Below, piece after piece: positions 43,500 to 50,463 of a stretch of DNA of 64,000 nucleotides. Origin of the DNA: Oxalobacteraceae bacterium OTU3CINTB1 (GTDB lineage Bacteria; Pseudomonadota; Gammaproteobacteria; Burkholderiales; Burkholderiaceae_D); contig CP099652.1 in the NCBI GenBank assembly GCA_024123955.1, positions 3,534,001-3,598,000 on the forward strand, written 5' to 3'. Under the pieces are notes generated by a model. The model searched no databases. It was not told the origin of the DNA and saw nothing but the letters and a program-made list of their open reading frames with translations. Positions within the stretch are counted from its first letter, which is position 1; every line of letters begins with the position of its first letter. The translations under genes were made by a program, and so were the position numbers.

Positions 43500-44171
43500 C
43501 TACAAACCTTTCCATTGGCTGTGGGCGCGCAGCCGGTTTTCCAGGCGCGCGCAGGTGGTGGCGATCAGCTTCGCCATCAGGTAGTACAGCAGGCCGACCA
43601 CCGTCCAGACGATGAACGGCTTGAGCGTGCGCAGGTTCAGGATGGCGCCGACCTTGGTCAGATCGAGCACGCCGATCACGGAGATCAGCGACGTCACCTG
43701 CAACTGGTTCACAAGTAAGCCGGTCAGCGGTCCGAGGCCGAAGGCCGCCGCCTGGGGGGCGACCACCTTGCGCAGGATTTGCCAGCGGCTCAAGCCGAAC
43801 ACGCGCGCGGTTTCCAGCTGTTCGCGGCCGATCGATTCAATCGCGGATACCGCGATGACGTAGACGAAGGCGGCCGTATTGCCGGATAAGGTGATGACTG
43901 CGGCCTGCACCGGCGTGATGTCCGTCTCCAGCAGCACCGGCAAGCCAAAGAAGACGAGGAACAGCTGTACCAGCACCGGCGAATTTTTCAGCAGTTCCGC
44001 GACGGCGGCGAAGAAGGGCGACAGCACCGGCGTGCGGTAATAGCGCAGCACCGCCCAGCTCAAACCGATAATCAGGCCAATCAGCGTGGTGGCGGCGAAC
44101 AGTGCGACCGAGACGCCGGCGCCTTGCAGCATCAACAGGATGTCGTGGACGGTGAACTCGGTATAACGCAT
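43500..44171 (-). CDS. Amino-acid-type ABC transporter permease (second)
   Basis: 223-aa inner-membrane permease of the HisM/HisQ type with about five hydrophobic helices. The EAA loop that contacts the ATPase reads REQLETARVFGLSRWQILRKVVAPQA. An N-terminal region AELLKNSPVLVQLFLVFFGLPVL is typical of the family. Its start shares one base with the stop of the first permease, so the two subunits are made together as a heterodimer. Confidence 0.92.
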   Translation of the reverse strand: MRYTEFTVHDILLMLQGAGVSVALFAATTLIGLIIGLSWAVLRYYRTPVLSPFFAAVAELLKNSPVLVQLFLVFFGLPVLLETDITPVQAAVITLSGNTAAFVYVIAVSAIESIGREQLETARVFGLSRWQILRKVVAPQAAAFGLGPLTGLLVNQLQVTSLISVIGVLDLTKVGAILNLRTLKPFIVWTVVGLLYYLMAKLIATTCARLENRLRAHSQWKGL

Positions 44172-44842
44172 CAGTTGACGCCCAGCGCGCGCTCGCGGTT
44201 AAGGCGGCGGTGCAGCGCGCCGGCGGTCAGCGACACCAGATAGGTGAGCGTGACGTAGGCCACCAGCAGCAGGGCGTAGACTTCGAACGGCGCGAAGGTG
44301 TCGGCGGCGACGATCTTGGCCGCTCCCGTCAATTCGTTGAGGGTGATGGCGGACAGGATGGACGACGTCAGTATCAGGTTGACGAACACGGAGCCGAGCG
44401 GCCGCACCGAGGTGCGCAAGGCGATCGGCAGCACGATCTTCTGGTAGATGACGCGGCGCGACAGGCCGCTGACCTGCGCCGCTTCGATTACGCCGGGATC
44501 GATGGCGAGGATGCCGGAGCGGATAACGTCGGACGTGAAGGCGCCGCCGGCCAGCGACAGCGCCAGCACGCCGGTGCTGAAGGCGTCGAGCTCAATGCCG
44601 AGTTCCGGCAGGCCATAAAACAGGAAGAACAGCTGGACGATGAAGGGGACGTTGCGGAAGATGTCGACGTAGATATCGGCCAGCCGTCGCGGAAGCGGGG
44701 CGGCCGAGGCCCGCAGCAGGGCGACCGCGACGCCCACCGCCAGTCCGCCGGCCAGGGCGAGCGCGCAAGCGAGCGCCGTCAGGCGTGCGCCGGCCGCGAG
44801 GTCGGGGAGATAGGGCGCCAGGAGCGTGGGGTCGAACGTCAA
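44171..44842 (-). CDS. Amino-acid-type ABC transporter permease (first)
   Basis: 223-aa permease with the same fold as its partner. DIFRNVPFIVQLFFLFYGLPEL and the EAA loop PGVIEAAQVSGLSRRVIYQKIVLPIAL identify it. The start codon is TTG, preceded by GGAG at eight bases, and no ATG fits the conserved N-terminus. It is the first gene of the transporter-glycosylasparaginase operon; 106 bases separate it from cutC upstream on the same strand, and I see no convincing promoter there. Confidence 0.9.
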   Translation of the reverse strand: MTFDPTLLAPYLPDLAAGARLTALACALALAGGLAVGVAVALLRASAAPLPRRLADIYVDIFRNVPFIVQLFFLFYGLPELGIELDAFSTGVLALSLAGGAFTSDVIRSGILAIDPGVIEAAQVSGLSRRVIYQKIVLPIALRTSVRPLGSVFVNLILTSSILSAITLNELTGAAKIVAADTFAPFEVYALLLVAYVTLTYLVSLTAGALHRRLNRERALGVN

Positions 44843-44948
44843 ACAGTGAGCTCCAACCTGAAAAGCGATACCGGTTTCACATCAATAGTCACGAGTGTCA
44901 CACAAAGCGCGGCACGTTTCAAGCGGCGCTACGCGGTGCGTAAGTACA

Positions 44949-45692
44949 TTATTTGGTGCGCAGCGCGGCCTTCAGCGCCGCCACCCGTGTCACACTGGTT
45001 TGCCGCCGCGCGCCGGTGTCGAAGCCGAAGGCCAGCACCGGCGGCGTGCTGGCAGCCACCGGCGCGGAGCAGGAGGCATGCACTTCACGCACCGGCAGCG
45101 TGTCGAGCAGCCGGCCGACGTTGTCGGCGCCGATGCCGGCGCCGGGCATGATGGTGATGCGGTCGCCGGCGGCGTCGAAGCAGCGCTGCAAGCCGCGCAG
45201 GCCCTCCAGCGCGCGTGGCGCGCCGCCGGACGTGAGGATGCGCGCGAAACCCAGGTCGATGGCCAATCTGGTCGCCACCGCCAGATCGGGGCACAGGTCT
45301 ATTGCCCGGTGCAGCGTGCTTTCAAGCCCGTGGTCGCGCGCGCGCCGCACCAGCCGTTCCAGCGTTTGATGATCCAGCTCGCCGTTGCGCAGCGAGGCGC
45401 CGAGCACCACGCCTTGCAGACCGATCGCGGCCACCGCGTCGATCTCGTTGAGCATCAGCTGGATCTCGACGTCGTCGAAACAGAAGTCGCCGCCGCGCGG
45501 ACGTATCATCGCCACCACCGGCAGCGGACTGGCCGCCGCCACGCGCAGCAGGCCGGAAGTGGGCGTCAGACCGCCGACTTCCAAAGCGCCGCATAGCTCG
45601 ATGCGGTCGGCGCCGCCCGCGATCGCGGCCGACAGGCCCTCGACGTTGTCGACGCAGACTTCCAGCGCGATGGGGGCGGCGATATCGATCAT
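44949..45692 (-). CDS. cutC: CutC family protein
   Basis: 247-aa TIM-barrel protein of the CutC family. LEVCVDNVEGLSAAIAGGADRIELCGALEVGGLTPT opens the protein, followed by VVAMIRPRGGDFCFDDVEIQLM, GVVLGASLRNGELD, LESTLHRAID, RILTSGGAPRALEG and IMPGAGIGADNV. The family was named for copper homeostasis in E. coli, but the barrel looks enzymatic and a direct copper role is doubtful. Here it overlaps the ROK kinase gene (ATGA) and precedes the glycosylasparaginase operon, which points to a carbohydrate or amino-sugar context. Start set at the overlapping ATG; the frame remains open upstream inside the kinase gene. Confidence 0.9.
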   Translation of the reverse strand: MIDIAAPIALEVCVDNVEGLSAAIAGGADRIELCGALEVGGLTPTSGLLRVAAASPLPVVAMIRPRGGDFCFDDVEIQLMLNEIDAVAAIGLQGVVLGASLRNGELDHQTLERLVRRARDHGLESTLHRAIDLCPDLAVATRLAIDLGFARILTSGGAPRALEGLRGLQRCFDAAGDRITIMPGAGIGADNVGRLLDTLPVREVHASCSAPVAASTPPVLAFGFDTGARRQTSVTRVAALKAALRTK

Positions 45693-46609
45693 GGTTCTTT
45701 TCGAGATTCGGCGAGCCCCAGCCAGGCGGCGCCGATCAATCCCGGTTCGGCGCCGGATTGTCCTTGCACGATGATCGCGGCGCCGGTCTTGCGCAGGATG
45801 CGCGCGCGCACCGCCTGATCGAGCATGGCGATCAGCGGCGCGCTGTTGGACAGGCCACCGCCGACCGGCAGCACGGACGCGCCAATCGTGTTGACCAGCA
45901 TCGCCAGCGGGCCGGAGAGAATGTCGACGAAGCAGTCGATGGTGCGGGCGGCGTTGGCGTCGCCGTCCTGCCAGGCGTCGATGATTTGACGGCTGTCGAG
46001 CGGCGAGGCGCCTGGATGCAGCGCGGCGTGCACCCGTTCCAGTCCGCGCGCGCCGCCGATGGCGTCCAGGCAGCCGGTCTGGCCGCAGCCGCAGGCGAAG
46101 CGCGGGATCGCCTGCGGCGGCGTGCCGGCGAAGTGGGGCGCGACCGGCCCGTGTCCCCATTCGCCGGCGAAGCCGCCCGGCCCGCCGATCAGTCGGCCGT
46201 CGATCACCAGGCCGCCGCCGACGCCGGTGCCGAGGATCAGCCCGAAGACGTTGGCGTGGCCGCGACCCGCGCCGGCATGGGCCTCGGCCAGCGCGAAGCA
46301 ATCGGCGTCGTTGGCGATCCAGACCGGCAGGTTCAGTTCGGCGGCGAGGTCTGCGGCCAGCGCGCGGCCGTCGATGCAGGGGATGTTGGCGCATTTGATG
46401 CGGCCGTCGGCGGGATCGATGACGCCGGCAATGGAGATGGCCACGCCGCGCGACGGGCCGCCGGCGGCGATCAGCTCTTTCATGGCGGCGCTGAAGGCGG
46501 CGAAGTCGTGCGCGGGTGTGGGGATGCGGCGCAGTTCGCCGATCTGGCCGTCGGCGCTGGCGCCGGCGGATTTGATGGCGCTGCCGCCGATGTCAAAGCA
46601 AGTGATCAT
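45689..46609 (-). CDS. ROK-family sugar kinase (N-acetylglucosamine kinase-like)
   Basis: 306-aa kinase of the ROK family. The N-terminal phosphate-binding motif is TCFDIGGSAIKSA. Catalytic and sugar-binding elements are WIANDADCFALAEA, LGTGVGGGLVIDGRL and GEWGHGP, and the zinc-binding ROK signature FACGCGQTGCLDAIGG is intact. The match is closest to GlcNAc or glucose kinases of this family. Linked to cutC and, downstream, to glycosylasparaginase and its transporter, it would phosphorylate the GlcNAc set free from GlcNAc-Asn. The exact sugar is inference. First gene of the minus-strand run. Confidence 0.87.
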   Translation of the reverse strand: MITCFDIGGSAIKSAGASADGQIGELRRIPTPAHDFAAFSAAMKELIAAGGPSRGVAISIAGVIDPADGRIKCANIPCIDGRALAADLAAELNLPVWIANDADCFALAEAHAGAGRGHANVFGLILGTGVGGGLVIDGRLIGGPGGFAGEWGHGPVAPHFAGTPPQAIPRFACGCGQTGCLDAIGGARGLERVHAALHPGASPLDSRQIIDAWQDGDANAARTIDCFVDILSGPLAMLVNTIGASVLPVGGGLSNSAPLIAMLDQAVRARILRKTGAAIIVQGQSGAEPGLIGAAWLGLAESRKEP

Positions 46610-46674
46610 GGTTCCAACGTAACTATTTATATAGCGTCAGGATGCACTTTCCGTTGGCGTTTGACAATACCTGC

Positions 46675-47955
46675 TTAAAACATCGTCACAATGAAATGGA
46701 TCACGACACCCACCAGCCCGCCGACCAAAGTGCCGTTGATGCGGATAAACTGCAAGTCGCGCCCGATCGACAGCTCGATCCGGTTGCTCATTTCTTCCTT
46801 GGTCCACGTTGCCAGTTGCGCCTCGATGAACAGGCCGACCTCACCGCGATACTTTTTCACCAGCTGCGCGCTGCCGGCTTCGATTGCGCGGTTCAGGCTG
46901 TCGCCCACCGCCGGATTGTCGGTCAGCAGCTTGCCGGCATTCTCGACCAGCCGCCGGGCGCTGGCGGGAATGCTTGGCGTCTCGCTGCGCAAGTCGTCCA
47001 GCAGCCGCGCGCGCAAGGTATCCCAGATGCCGTCGAACATGTGTTGCACCGTGTCGCTGGTCAGCGCCTGTTGTTGATAGCGGCCGATGGCCTCCTGCCA
47101 GGCCGGATCGCCCTTGAGCCGCAGCGCGCTGTTGGCGATCCACACGCCCAGCCGCTGGCGCACCTCGTGCGAGCGGTTGAGCCGCATCTCGGCCACTTTC
47201 TCGGTGGTCGAACGGATAATCCGGGGCATGGCCTTGCGCAACGCATACTTGAGTACCGAGCTTTCGGTGTTGACCGCGCTCTGCACCATCGCCTCGATGG
47301 TCGGGTGGTTGGCCGGATCGGACAGATAGACGGCGAATTGGTCGAGCGCCGCGTCCACCAGCTGCTGCGGCTGGTCCTCGGCGACCAGCGCCTCGACACA
47401 GTCGCCCGCCAGCCCGGACAGGTCGATGCGCGCGAGTTCGCGCGTTGCCACGTCGCGCAGCATGCGGCGGATCTTGTCGTGGTCGGCCATCTGCAGCAGC
47501 TTTTCCAGCGCCGGCCCGACCCAGGCGCTCAGCTGCGCGGCGTTGGTCTGCATGTAACGGCCGGCGCGGCCGGCGATATCGACCTGGCGGATGCGCCGGC
47601 CGATGCCTTCCTCGGTGATGAAGTGGTTTTCGACAAAGTTGCCCAGACTTTTGCCGATGCTGTCCTTGCTGTTGGGGATGATCGCGGTGTGCCACAGCGG
47701 AATGCCGAGCGGGTGGCGGAACAGCGCGGTGACGGCGAACCAATCGGCGATGGCGCCCACCATGGCCGCCTCGGAGAACGCCTCCAGATAACCCCAGGCC
47801 GGATGGCTGCCGTGTTGCGAGCGCGCCAGCGCGAACAGCAGGGCGGCGAGCACCAGCAAACCCAGCGCGACCGCTTGCATGGTGCGCAGCCGGGCGCGCT
47901 TGATAGCGTCCTCGGTGTCGTCCAGCTGGCGGATGATGTCGATATCACGTTTCAT
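46675..47955 (-). CDS. DUF445 family membrane protein (YjiN-like)
   Basis: 426-aa protein of the DUF445 family. Residues 27-45 form a hydrophobic helix, followed by the family hallmark EAAMVGAIADWFAVTALFRHPLGIPLWHTAIIPNSKDSIG. A long, mostly helical middle part with EGIGRRI and LARIDLSGLAG follows, and a C-terminal hydrophobic segment (GTLVGGLVGVVIHFIVTMF) anchors the end. Function is unknown; relatives are inner-membrane proteins with a large soluble helical domain. The ATG at 47955 is used, since upstream extensions in this frame cover the divergent pentapeptide gene. Only 28 bases separate the two starts. Confidence 0.87.
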   Translation of the reverse strand: MKRDIDIIRQLDDTEDAIKRARLRTMQAVALGLLVLAALLFALARSQHGSHPAWGYLEAFSEAAMVGAIADWFAVTALFRHPLGIPLWHTAIIPNSKDSIGKSLGNFVENHFITEEGIGRRIRQVDIAGRAGRYMQTNAAQLSAWVGPALEKLLQMADHDKIRRMLRDVATRELARIDLSGLAGDCVEALVAEDQPQQLVDAALDQFAVYLSDPANHPTIEAMVQSAVNTESSVLKYALRKAMPRIIRSTTEKVAEMRLNRSHEVRQRLGVWIANSALRLKGDPAWQEAIGRYQQQALTSDTVQHMFDGIWDTLRARLLDDLRSETPSIPASARRLVENAGKLLTDNPAVGDSLNRAIEAGSAQLVKKYRGEVGLFIEAQLATWTKEEMSNRIELSIGRDLQFIRINGTLVGGLVGVVIHFIVTMF

Positions 47956-47983
47956 GCGTTCGCTTCTGATAAAATTCTGCCTG

Positions 47984-48667
47984 ATGATACATGACAACTC
48001 TACGATTTCCGGCGTCACGCTCGACAGGGCGGAACTTGAACACCACCTGTCGCAAGCGGTGCGCCGCTTCGACGGTTGCACCTTCGACGACGCCGACCTG
48101 TCGCGGCTCGATTTGCAGGGGTGCACCTTCGAACGCTGCACCTTCCTTGGCTCGATATTATTCGCTAGCAAGATGGCCCGCACCAGCTGGCTGCGCTGCC
48201 GTGCCGGTGGCGCCGATTTCGAATCGGCCGACGCCGTCGACGCGCGCTTCGAAGGCTGCGACCTGAACAATACCAAGTGGCGGCGCGCCAAGCTGGCATC
48301 GGCATCGTATCGTGGCTGCAAGCTGACCGGCGCTTCGTTCGAGGAGGTGTCGCATCTGGGCATCCATTTCGAGGAGAGCCTGCTGGTCGGCACCGACATG
48401 CGCGGCTTTTCGTTCCGCAAGGCGACCCTGAAGGAACTGGATCTGTCCGACGCTTATCTGGCCGGCTGCGATTTCCGCGACGCCGTCTTCGAAGGAGGCA
48501 GTTTGCGCAACGCGGTGCTGAAGTTGGCCAAGTTCCAGGGCGCGGACCTGCGCGGCACCGACATCGAGGGCGTGAAGCTGTCCGACGCCGGCATGTTCAA
48601 GGGCGCCGTCATCTCCCACGCGCAAGCGGCAAGCTTCCTTCGCGAGTTGGGATTCATCGTCAGCTAG
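47984..48667 (+). CDS. Pentapeptide-repeat protein
   Basis: 227-aa cytoplasmic protein built of A(D/N)LxX-type repeats: FDDADLSRLDLQGCTFERCTFLG, then ARFEGCDLNNTKWRRAKLASAS, KATLKELDLSDAYLAGCDFRD and GADLRGTDIEGVKL, which fold as a right-handed quadrilateral beta-helix. Members of the Qnr/McbG group mimic DNA and protect gyrase; others have unrelated roles, so drug protection is only a possibility. A short non-repeat segment about residues 120-135 (EEVSHLGIHFEES) may form a loop. Start at ATG 47984, divergent from DUF445 with a 28-base gap, so the two probably share control sequences. Confidence 0.85.
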   Translation: MIHDNSTISGVTLDRAELEHHLSQAVRRFDGCTFDDADLSRLDLQGCTFERCTFLGSILFASKMARTSWLRCRAGGADFESADAVDARFEGCDLNNTKWRRAKLASASYRGCKLTGASFEEVSHLGIHFEESLLVGTDMRGFSFRKATLKELDLSDAYLAGCDFRDAVFEGGSLRNAVLKLAKFQGADLRGTDIEGVKLSDAGMFKGAVISHAQAASFLRELGFIVS

Positions 48668-48739
48668 TCGCCAGTCCCGTTCGCGGATTGCACCGTGCAA
48701 GCCTGAGTTCACGAAAAAACAACTACTGAAAAACTTGAC

Positions 48740-48769
48740 TTGTCATACCCCTTGCGATTGAGATATGAT
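48740..48769 (+). promoter_or_regulatory. Predicted promoter for the pectate lyase leader
   Basis: TTGTCA (48740-48745) and TATGAT (48764-48769) are 18 bases apart, a good sigma-70 match. The predicted start near 48776 places the structured leader element inside a long (about 350 nt) 5' untranslated region. Confidence 0.5.
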
Positions 48770-48820
48770 TTCTCTAGGGAAATCTTCGGCCTTAATCAAG
48801 ACCTTCAGAGCCTCCCCAAG

Positions 48821-48914
48821 CGCCCCGACACCGCCGGGGCGTGACTATAAGCGCTTTATAATCAAGGGCTTATCACGGCGGCGCCAAACTCCTCCCGGGC
48901 GCAGTACTGCTGCA
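48821..48914 (+). ncRNA. Candidate structured leader RNA, copy 1
   Basis: Three consecutive hairpins: A, CGCCCCG/CGGGGCG (48821-48841); B, ATAAGC/GCTTAT (48847-48873); C, GCGCC/GGCGC (48881-48902) inside the conserved motif CACGGCGGCGCCAA...GGGCGCAGTACTGCTGCA. The same order, spacing and motif recur before the second pectate lyase, with a different but still paired hairpin B. This suggests a cis-acting RNA (riboswitch or regulator-binding leader). The class is not one I recognise. Confidence 0.5.
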
Positions 48915-48977
48915 CAGCAAATCGAGTTATTTCCGACAGACAGCCCAAGCTAGTCATACGATATCGGATGACCTTCT

Positions 48978-49001
48978 AAATAATCAAGCGCTTGATTATT
49001 T
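48978..49001. promoter_or_regulatory. Perfect 24-bp palindrome (operator candidate)
   Basis: Both strands read the same across 48978-49001, with the core TCAAGCGCTTGA and A/T-rich flanks. It lies 127 bases before the first pectate lyase start. The central GCGC resembles LacI-family operators. It could be the site of a pectin or uronate regulator, or of a second promoter located downstream of the RNA element. Confidence 0.5.
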
Positions 49002-49127
49002 GAATCGCCGAGGTATCAGCCAGCACAGGCTGCTAATCTTAATTTTCATTTTGGCATCTTTGCGGATGCTGTGAATGACATAAGCGACCTTTTTAAAGGT
49101 CCGACACCGACCATTAAGGACACACCC

Positions 49128-50294
49128 ATGGCACCGAAGTACTCACTGTTATGCGCCGCATTGGCGGCAATTTGCTCCACCGGCGCGTTGGCCGCAGACG
49201 CCACGCTCGACACGGCGCCGACCACCGGCTTTGCCGGCACCAATGGCGGCACCTTCGGCGGCGCGGCCGCGCCGTCGACCGCGATCTACAAGGTCAGCTC
49301 GGCGGCGCAACTGATGGCCGCGCTTAAAGCGCAGGGCGATAAACCGAAAATCATCAAGCTGTACGGCACCATCGATCCGACCGATGCCGACAACGGCGGC
49401 CCGTTTAAAAGCGTTGCCGATCAAAAGGCGCGCCTGGAGATCCAACTGGGCAGCAATACGACTTTGATCGGCGTGGGCGGCGATGCCAAGCTGGTCAACG
49501 CCAATCTGGTCGTCAACGGCAAGAAGAACGTCATCATCCGCAACCTGAACATCAATCTGCCGTGCGATCTGTTTCCGGTCTGGGACCCCAAGGATGGCCC
49601 CGTCGGCAACTGGAATTCGGAGTATGACGGGGTGACCATCCTGGCCTCGACCAACGTCTGGGTCGATCACAACGTGTTCACCGACGCGCCCAAGACCGAT
49701 GACAAGTCGCCCGTCGAGAACGGCAAGATCAAGCAGTGCCACGACGGCGCGCTTGACGTCAAGAACGCGTCGGATTATGTGACCGTGTCGAACAATCGGT
49801 TTGAGCTGCATGAGAAGAACAACTTGGTCGGCTCGAGCGACGAGAGGACCACCGACGAGGGACACCTGACGGTGACCTTCAACAACAACCACTATCTGAA
49901 CATCGGCGAGCGGGCGCCGCGCGTACGCTTCGGCAAGGTGCACATCTATAACAACTACTTCCAGGGCTCGCGCACCCACGCGATTTACCGGCACCAGTAC
50001 AGCATCGGCGTTGCCTACAAAGCCAAGATTATCTCGAGCAACAACGCGTTCGAGATCGCCGGCGCCAGCAGCTGCCCGGACATCGTCAAGAATCCCGGCT
50101 CGTCGAGCAAGCCGGGCGCGATCACCGACACCGGCTCGCTGCTGAACGGCAATCCGCTGAATGTGGCGGGTGCGTGTAGCGAGAGCAGCGCGGTCGGCTG
50201 GACCGTGCCGTACACCGCGCCGCAGCTTGCGGCATCGGCGGTGAAGGCATCCGTGCTGAGCAACGCGGGCACCGGCAAGCTGACCGTCGATTAA
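49128..50294 (+). CDS. Secreted pectate lyase, PL1 family
   Basis: 388-aa exported beta-helix lyase that cleaves polygalacturonate by calcium-dependent beta-elimination. The signal peptide is KYSLLCAALAAICSTGALA. The PL1 core shows TTLIGVGGDAKL, NVIIRNLNI, the calcium-binding segment EYDGVTILASTNVWVDHNVF with HDGALDVKNASDYVTVSNNRF, and the catalytic Arg region ERAPRVRFGKVHIYNNYF. The start at 49128 follows TAAGGA and gives the same MAPKYS N-terminus as the next gene. Closely similar along its length to the second lyase, hence a tandem duplication. It lacks the extra N-terminal domain of that paralogue. Confidence 0.93.
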   Translation: MAPKYSLLCAALAAICSTGALAADATLDTAPTTGFAGTNGGTFGGAAAPSTAIYKVSSAAQLMAALKAQGDKPKIIKLYGTIDPTDADNGGPFKSVADQKARLEIQLGSNTTLIGVGGDAKLVNANLVVNGKKNVIIRNLNINLPCDLFPVWDPKDGPVGNWNSEYDGVTILASTNVWVDHNVFTDAPKTDDKSPVENGKIKQCHDGALDVKNASDYVTVSNNRFELHEKNNLVGSSDERTTDEGHLTVTFNNNHYLNIGERAPRVRFGKVHIYNNYFQGSRTHAIYRHQYSIGVAYKAKIISSNNAFEIAGASSCPDIVKNPGSSSKPGAITDTGSLLNGNPLNVAGACSESSAVGWTVPYTAPQLAASAVKASVLSNAGTGKLTVD

Positions 50295-50311
50295 CACCAT
50301 TGAAGCAATCC

Positions 50312-50403
50312 ACGCCCCGCTATGACAGGGGCGTTCCTTTTAGCCTGTCCCACAGGCTACCACGGTGGCGCCAAGATTTCTCCCCGGGCGCGGTTCTGTT
50401 GCA
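50312..50403 (+). ncRNA. Candidate structured leader RNA, copy 2
   Basis: Same architecture as copy 1: hairpin A, CGCCCC/GGGGCG (50313-50333); hairpin B, TAGCCTGT/ACAGGCTA (50341-50359); hairpin C, GCGCC/GGCGC (50368-50391) within CACGGTGGCGCCAA...GGGCGCGGTTCTGTTGCA. It begins 18 bases after the first lyase stop, so hairpin A (followed by TTCCTTTT) may also end transcription of that gene. It lies 60 bases before the second lyase start. Confidence 0.5.
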
Positions 50404-50463
50404 GTTGTCCATCCAAGTGGCCTGTTTGAAGGCCCGTAACTTACCCGTTAGGAGACAAAAATC

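Larger units (their letters stand above)
48668..49127. other. 460-base intergenic region before the first pectate lyase
   Basis: No credible gene is present; a 62-codon frame at 48765-48953 has no ribosome-binding site and atypical composition. In order it holds a promoter (48740-48769), the structured leader element (48821-48914), a 24-bp palindrome (48978-49001), a near-palindrome GACCTTTTTAAAGGTC (49086-49101) and the TAAGGA ribosome-binding site at 49115-49120. The AT-richness after 48960 contrasts with the rest of the window. Confidence 0.7.

Noticed and set aside
41042..44842. Plain polar amino acid transporter with a misplaced hydrolase
   Set aside because: Overlapping start and stop codons between the ATPase and the glycosylasparaginase make accidental insertion unlikely; it is treated as a functional unit.
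48765..48953. 62-codon frame in the pectate lyase leader
   Set aside because: No ribosome-binding site. It overlaps the structured RNA element and has no similarity to its neighbours.
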